From: Allomyces macrogynus ATCC 38327
Taxonomy: Eukaryota; Blastocladiomycota; Blastocladiomycetes; Blastocladiales; Blastocladiaceae
Length of the DNA: 64,000 nucleotides
NCBI GenBank assembly: GCA_000151295.1
Contig: GG745342.1
Coordinates: 179,582-243,581, forward strand
Direction: 5' to 3'
Position numbers and translations under genes: made by a program. The notes beneath the pieces were generated by a model, which was not told the DNA's origin, ran no database searches, and worked only from the letters and a program-made list of their open reading frames with translations. Every line of letters starts with the position of its first letter. Within the stretch, counting starts at the first letter, position 1. Positions 59,713 through 64,000 of the stretch are shown piece by piece.

Positions 59713-62034
59713 CTACTCGCTGTCATCATCTGAAAGGTCCATCACCGTCGGACCACTGTACTCGTACAATGTAACCTTCCGTCCATCCACTACCTTGCGC
59801 TTTCGCATGAAGAGCTTGTCATCCCCCCGCTTGGTTGTGTCCACAGCTTGACTCAAAGACACCTCAAGGAGTGTGCTTGAAACCACCTGCTGGCCTGGAA
59901 ACCGCTTTTCGACGTACTTTTGATACATGGAGTAGATGTCTCTGCTGTCCATGACCTTCTCCACCTCTACAGCCCAACCAGGCTCCATGAGGTTCCGTGG
60001 GAAGCCCCCATAGTCCACAAACTCCTTGATAAGCGCGGCAACAGGGTCAATGCAAGCCACCACCATGGCTTCACGGTCTTCGTTTTGTGGGAACTTGGAC
60101 AAGCGAATACCACTCAGGTCCAGGTTCATGATGTACGTGAAAATCTTGTTTGCGTTTGCCTTGACAAACTCGGAGAGCTGTTCAAAGTACTCCTCATCAC
60201 AGCGGTGAATGTTTGAAACCTTCAGACAGAACACTCGGTGACCAGTTGCTGTAAGTGGCAGGATTGCCTTGTTGTTCGAGTTAATCATGAAATTGTTCAT
60301 GTTCTTGGCCACATAGTGACGCACGCCTTTTTCGTTGATGACAATCTTGTCGTCCGTGGTCATGTTCTTGAGCTTGTCAAACATGGACTTGCGTTGATTG
60401 AAGCCCACTGCGGGCATCTCATCAAACAAAACCAGCGACTTGTTCTCGAGCTCTGAGTTGAACGTCTGCGCAAGGAACTGGTCTGCATTGTTGAGGGTCA
60501 AACACAGCTCCTTTCCAAGCAAATGCTCGGACAATGTCTGGTAGAAGAACCCCTTGCCAGTCCCCTCGAGACCAGTGATGCACAGGACCACCCCATTGGC
60601 TTTGCTTGACTTGAATAGCTCCTGCACCCATTTCAGGACATATGTGTACTCTGTCTCGCGGTTACTGCAAATGACCTGCAGAATGTAGTTGAGGTATGGT
60701 GCAACCTCATCCCGCTCCACATGACATCCCAGATTGGTCGCAGCAAATCCTGGGAAAGCATTGAAATGCTCAATGTAGGTTTTCCCAGACGGTTCTCCCC
60801 ATGTCGGCTTGTGAAAATCGAAAATCCGGGTCTTGACCTGTGGCATGTAATCGCCAAAGGTTGCATCAATTACCATGTTGACAGTCTCACGGGGAACATT
60901 GAGCAGCCAGGGGTCGTGAATCGAAGCGCAGAAGTAGTACTTGCCCACATACAAGTCCTTGTGACAGAACTCGCCCACATAGCACTTGAGGACTTCAATG
61001 TAGTTTTCCCGGTCTTCCTTGTCTGTCAGACGACGAATGTGATAATACACTTTCCACGCCCACCCCTGGTCATATGATGGCTCCCTTTGCAGGACCTCTG
61101 CAACAAACGCCTTGGGGTCATCACAATGGTCAGGGAAGTCCTTTTCCTGCAGCGTCGCGTGGTTGTGCACAATGGGCTTCTCTGCCCACTTGACATCGAA
61201 CCCAGTTTGCTGAACCGTGTGCTGATGCAGCTCCTCGAGAAGCTGCTCATTGACGCGTTCGTCTTTGACCAGCATCACGCCATCAAAGCAAGGGACACTC
61301 GGTGCAATGCCACGCTCGCGGAAGAACTCAACCGCCTCCATCAGAATGACGCTTTCCACCGCTTGGAACACGTTTGCCATGACCGAGCCCTTGTTAACAA
61401 CTGAGGCAGAGCGTTCCTTTGAGAATTGAACAATGACCGGGTAATCGGCAGCAATCTGCAGGTACGCAACATTGTACAGCGTCCTGTGCATTTCCATGAG
61501 CTCTGGGTGAAGGCCCCAGGGCGGGTACTCACTGAAAATGACGCTCAGGAAATCAGACTTTTCCTTGAGCTTGTACTTGGACAGCGCCTCGTCGCGATTC
61601 TCAAGGTACAGGTCCAGAGCCTTGCTGTTGAGGTTGTAAACCGACAAGATGGTCTTGAAAATGGATGGAGCAGCTGCCACCATGTCAATGTCCTGCAGCA
61701 CACCCTCTGCAAGGGCACTCCGAAAGTCCTTCTTTAACCCTTGCAGAGAAGTGCTGGTCGCATAGAGACGTCCAAAGCGCTTCTCTTGGTTTCGCTTCTT
61801 GTTTGTGAACGAGTAGACTGTCTCCTTGCCATCCCCATATGACAGGTTAAAGAGGTTCTGGTAATCCTTGAGCTGCGTCTTAATGCTCTGAGGAACACCC
61901 GAGTGCTTCTTGGTAAGGTCTTTGAGCACGTCCATGTTGACAAATTCACGAAGAACGACTTGGTGACTGTCCTTCATGAGCTTGTCAAGACGAGCCATGG
62001 TTTCCTTGAGCTGGGGCGAGGTTGTGTTCTGCAT
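59713..62034 (-). CDS. TV-Pol / superfamily 3 helicase fusion (replication protein)
   Basis: A 773-residue intact ORF. The N-terminal half has the transposon-virus polymerase pattern: RFGRLYATSTSLQGLKKDFR, the Asp motif LQDIDMVAAAPSIFKTIL, a helix rich in conserved polar residues (SVVNKGSVMANVFQAVES), and CFDGVML as the palm DG motif. The C-terminal half is an SF3 helicase with Walker A GLEGTGKGFF, Walker B SLVLFDEMP and motif C FMINSNN. Such proteins replicate virophage and polinton-like genomes by priming/polymerisation plus unwinding. The Asp motif reads AAAP where relatives usually have an N-x-HP-type sequence, a possible divergence. The short acidic C-terminus ends DDDSE. It is transcribed toward the inverted repeat. 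Confidence 0.82.
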   Translation of the reverse strand: MQNTTSPQLKETMARLDKLMKDSHQVVLREFVNMDVLKDLTKKHSGVPQSIKTQLKDYQNLFNLSYGDGKETVYSFTNKKRNQEKRFGRLYATSTSLQGLKKDFRSALAEGVLQDIDMVAAAPSIFKTILSVYNLNSKALDLYLENRDEALSKYKLKEKSDFLSVIFSEYPPWGLHPELMEMHRTLYNVAYLQIAADYPVIVQFSKERSASVVNKGSVMANVFQAVESVILMEAVEFFRERGIAPSVPCFDGVMLVKDERVNEQLLEELHQHTVQQTGFDVKWAEKPIVHNHATLQEKDFPDHCDDPKAFVAEVLQREPSYDQGWAWKVYYHIRRLTDKEDRENYIEVLKCYVGEFCHKDLYVGKYYFCASIHDPWLLNVPRETVNMVIDATFGDYMPQVKTRIFDFHKPTWGEPSGKTYIEHFNAFPGFAATNLGCHVERDEVAPYLNYILQVICSNRETEYTYVLKWVQELFKSSKANGVVLCITGLEGTGKGFFYQTLSEHLLGKELCLTLNNADQFLAQTFNSELENKSLVLFDEMPAVGFNQRKSMFDKLKNMTTDDKIVINEKGVRHYVAKNMNNFMINSNNKAILPLTATGHRVFCLKVSNIHRCDEEYFEQLSEFVKANANKIFTYIMNLDLSGIRLSKFPQNEDREAMVVACIDPVAALIKEFVDYGGFPRNLMEPGWAVEVEKVMDSRDIYSMYQKYVEKRFPGQQVVSSTLLEVSLSQAVDTTKRGDDKLFMRKRKVVDGRKVTLYEYSGPTVMDLSDDDSE

Positions 62035-62139
62035 TGTTCCTTACTTTTGGAATGAGAAAAAAAAAGAAGAGATATGCACGAGATTAAATGCGTTTGAACG
62101 CATCGATAATCCAGTCGTGTCACAAATTAAGTCCCGAAT
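62035..62139. promoter_or_regulatory. Divergent promoter region of the element
   Basis: A ~105-bp AT-rich gap between the helicase start (minus) and the first plus-strand gene. It holds A/T runs but no recognised motif. Inferred promoter from geometry alone. Confidence 0.4.
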
Positions 62140-62169
62140 TTGACTAACAGTCAACACCCATTTTCCACA

Positions 62170-62412
62170 ATGCCACTCATCATGAAGACGTGTGTCAAGT
62201 GCTGCAAGCCAAACCTGACCAAGTATGCAACATGTATGCCGTGCATGCAGAAAGCAAAGCGTTGTGTGGCAATGGGGTGCACCAAACTCGTGTTCAAACC
62301 ATCCCACGATATTTGCTACACCTGCAACCTCAAGGCATCAGGTCCCACAAAAAAGTGTCGCTGTGGCAAAATCATCAAGTTGGGCTACAGTACTTGCTTC
62401 CTTTGCAAGTAA
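62170..62412 (+). CDS. Small cysteine-rich, probably zinc-binding protein
   Basis: About 80 residues from the ATG at 62170 (an in-frame ATG also occurs at 62140). Cys pairs recur: CVKCC, CMPC, CVAMGC, CYTC, CRCG and CFLC, about eleven cysteines in total, as in two or three zinc ribbons. No enzyme motif. It is followed by the recombinase gene and may be a DNA-binding or transcription protein of the element. Small Zn-ribbon proteins are common in polinton-like viruses, but assignment is inference. Confidence 0.6.
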   Translation: MPLIMKTCVKCCKPNLTKYATCMPCMQKAKRCVAMGCTKLVFKPSHDICYTCNLKASGPTKKCRCGKIIKLGYSTCFLCK

Positions 62413-62431
62413 TTCTCAAACGCGTTTTGGA

Positions 62432-62457
62432 CCTAGGATTTTTTTTGTTGTCCTAGG
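62432..62457 (+). promoter_or_regulatory. CCTAGGA...TCCTAGG inverted repeat upstream of recombinase gene
   Basis: A 7-bp inverted repeat flanks a T8 run, 11 bp before the ATG at 62468. The core is shared with the motif cluster at 58.8-59.1 kb. It could be a promoter/operator or a terminator of the preceding gene. Confidence 0.5.
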
Positions 62458-62467
62458 ATAAACAAAC

Positions 62468-63628
62468 ATGGAACAAATTCTTCAGCAGCTTCTCGAGGGT
62501 CAGACCACCATGCTAAACCGCATTGCCCAGCTTGAACGTGGTGTTACAGTCATGACACAATTTGTCGAACGATTCCAGACAGCCATGGGTGTGAAAGTCG
62601 AGGAACCACTCGAGGAACCACCTCAGGACCAGCCCCAGGACCAGCCCGAGGAAGTCATCGAGCTGCCTGTTGCCAATTCAGAATCAGAGATTGTGATTCA
62701 GGAACATGAACCACTTGAGGAATTTGTGTTTGAACCGCTCCTCAAGGAGTATGTCCATGATGCCAATGACAAGCCGTGCAAAAAAGCCATGAAGAAGCGC
62801 CATGAAAATTTGCTGATGTGGTTCAAAGGCAATGTGTCGCAGATGAAAGGGAGCGAGGGGCTCGACATTGTCGCTGAATGGTCACGGCTATTCGACCTGA
62901 TGAACGTGCGTCAGCTCAAGGACACGGCCGCTGCCTTGAACAGCATCAAGCTCTCTGGAAAGCGTTTCTCAAACATGGACATTGAGGACCTCCACCACCA
63001 GTGCCATGAACGGCGCAAAACCAAGGACAAGATGACCAGTGTGCTCAACGCAAAGAAGCCCCTGGTGGTGTCCCTCGACCAATGCAAAGCCTATGCAGCA
63101 ACTGTCCCCGTCCAGCCATTGCCAGACGGTCTCCTGGCCATTTTCATTTCAGCTGCTGTGGGCCTGTGGTGTGACCCAGTGTATCTGACGTGTGCCAAGA
63201 CTGATGACTACCCCTACCTCGAAGTCGAGGGCGAGCACACATGGATGCGTGGTCCGATTATGAGTGCCAAGGCCAAGGACAAGGGGTACAGCATCAATGT
63301 GCTCATCGACCCAGCATTCGCCAGCCACATTGCTGCGAGTGTCCAAGAGCGGGCCAAAACGGGTCAGAAATTCGTTTTCGCTGATTTGGTGGACGAGGAC
63401 AAGGACAAGAGCTTTGACCGCTATTCCAGACTCATCCGCACGGCATCCCAGAGCATTCCGGAGCTGAATGGTGCGAGTACTGTCGATTTCCGCAAGGCTC
63501 ACGTGACCCACGACCTGGGCCTGTACAAGCGCAATGCCATGACCTATGAGGAGCTCAACGCCTGGTTCTCTGCACGCGGGCACAGTCTGGCCGTGCTGGA
63601 CCATTACTACCGCCCGGACGCGGAATAG
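62468..63628 (+). CDS. Probable tyrosine recombinase/integrase
   Basis: 386 residues. The N-terminus has a coiled coil and an acidic Pro/Gln-rich linker, followed by a helical SAM-like region (WFKGNVSQMKGSEGLDIVAEWSRL). The C-terminal third matches the tyrosine-recombinase catalytic end: VDFRKAHVTHDLG (the R of the HxxR box, with an adjacent H), SARGHSLAVLDHYYR with the GHS histidine, and the nucleophile Tyr in HYYR. A Lys in the preceding beta hairpin (SAKAKDKGY) fits the catalytic Lys. The first catalytic Arg is not obvious, so activity is uncertain. YR genes occur in several polinton-like viruses and cryptons. Confidence 0.55.
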   Translation: MEQILQQLLEGQTTMLNRIAQLERGVTVMTQFVERFQTAMGVKVEEPLEEPPQDQPQDQPEEVIELPVANSESEIVIQEHEPLEEFVFEPLLKEYVHDANDKPCKKAMKKRHENLLMWFKGNVSQMKGSEGLDIVAEWSRLFDLMNVRQLKDTAAALNSIKLSGKRFSNMDIEDLHHQCHERRKTKDKMTSVLNAKKPLVVSLDQCKAYAATVPVQPLPDGLLAIFISAAVGLWCDPVYLTCAKTDDYPYLEVEGEHTWMRGPIMSAKAKDKGYSINVLIDPAFASHIAASVQERAKTGQKFVFADLVDEDKDKSFDRYSRLIRTASQSIPELNGASTVDFRKAHVTHDLGLYKRNAMTYEELNAWFSARGHSLAVLDHYYRPDAE

Positions 63629-63650
63629 ATTTTGTTGAGTACTTGTAAAG

Positions 63651-64000
63651 ATGGCCAAGAAGCAGTCCAAGGAACAAGACCATAGCAACAACCCAAATCA
63701 CCAGCCGCTGAGCAGACCCCAGGAGCTATTCTTGAAACGGTTGTATTATGAACGGTTTCCAGGCGCAGGGTACCATGCTCTGTACGAGGCAGTTGTGCGT
63801 GAGGCGCCATCGACTCTCCCCCACATTTACCACAACCAGGTTCAGGAATGGCTGAACACACAGGAGCTGTACCAGTGCAACAAACAGCCCCCTCCCAAAC
63901 ACGACATTCAACACATCCAGGCCACCTCTGTTTCGCATGTCTACCAGCTGGACCTCATCAACATGGGCGAAGAGCATATGTGGAAGGGCTTTCGCTATAT
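63651..64000 (+). CDS. rve/DDE-type integrase, 5' part (runs off window)
   Basis: The 116 visible residues include an N-terminal helical region (LFLKRLYYERFPGAGYHALYEAV), a segment VQEWLNTQELYQCNK typical of polinton/retrovirus-type integrases just before the core, and YQLDLINMG, in which the Asp should be the first catalytic residue of the D,D-E triad. The protein is cut by the window end, so the remaining catalytic residues and any chromodomain cannot be seen. Expected role: insertion of the element DNA into the host chromosome. Confidence 0.72.
   Translation, partial: MAKKQSKEQDHSNNPNHQPLSRPQELFLKRLYYERFPGAGYHALYEAVVREAPSTLPHIYHNQVQEWLNTQELYQCNKQPPPKHDIQHIQATSVSHVYQLDLINMGEEHMWKGFRY

Larger units (their letters stand above)
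59423..64000. mobile_element. Polinton-like virus / virophage-related element (right end beyond window)
   Basis: Contains a TV-Pol/SF3 helicase fusion (-), a Cys-rich small protein, a probable tyrosine recombinase and an rve-type integrase (+), arranged divergently around 62.1 kb. TV-Pol-SF3 fusions are characteristic of virophages, polinton-like viruses and related mobile DNA. Capsid, ATPase and protease genes, if present, lie past 64 kb. Composition is lower in GC than the host genes and the ORFs are intact. The left boundary is uncertain and could lie as far left as 58.5 kb. Confidence 0.75.

Noticed and set aside
60721..61077. Plus-strand frames within the helicase gene
   Set aside because: Shadows of the 773-codon TV-Pol/SF3 frame.

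Overview
This is a eukaryotic nuclear window. Most genes are split by short GT-AG introns (about 50-110 bp), coding DNA is very GC-rich, and the housekeeping genes are fungal in character: a family-2 chitin synthase, CWF19, RPA1, ERO1, a WDR6-type protein and a full-length ABCC transporter. A class C GPCR (lost in most Dikarya) and the high GC suggest an early-diverging zoosporic fungus. A blastocladiomycete such as Allomyces or Catenaria is my best guess, but this is inference, not proof.

Layout. 0-5 kb: a BTB protein with a poly-His tract (-) and the spliceosome disassembly factor CWF19 (+). 5.2-13.8 kb: a large helical protein of unknown function (+, nine exons, two of them micro-exons of 10 and 9 nt), an F-box-like/LRR protein (-), an unknown gene (+), and a clear pseudogene copy of the helical protein (-). 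13.8-16.3 kb: gene-poor, with a perfect 119-bp tandem duplication. 16.3-21.5 kb: an ABCC/MRP transporter. 21.8-26.5 kb: two F-box paralogues, one decayed by many frameshifts and one with a single frameshift. 27-29 kb: RPA1. 29.7-33.2 kb: a class C GPCR with a C-terminal PH-like domain. 34.2-38.0 kb: a WDR6/Trm734-like WD40 protein. 38.2-43.6 kb: a small membrane protein, ERO1 and a tetraspan protein. 44.8-48.4 kb: chitin synthase. 50.1-52.9 kb: tRNA-Val(CAC) and a low-complexity coiled-coil protein.

From tRNA-Gln(TTG) at 53.1 kb to the right edge the DNA is accessory. A 5'-truncated non-LTR retrotransposon (RNase H domain plus 3'UTR) sits exactly at the 5' end of the tRNA-Gln gene. An 18-bp copy of that tRNA end recurs at its 3' junction and again 38 bp later, with shortened forms further on. 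This reads as repeated tRNA-Gln-targeted insertion. The older copies, and a following gag-like ORF1 with a CCHC knuckle, have lost CpG to TpG/CpA.

From about 58.8 kb to the edge lies a different, intact element resembling polinton-like viruses or virophages. It has a fused TV-Pol/SF3 helicase (-), a small Cys-rich protein (+), a probable tyrosine recombinase (+), and the start of a retroviral-type (rve/DDE) integrase that runs off the window. Palindromic GGACCTAGGTCC-type motifs, iteron-like repeats and a long imperfect inverted repeat surround these genes. Intact ORFs next to decayed neighbours suggest a recent arrival.
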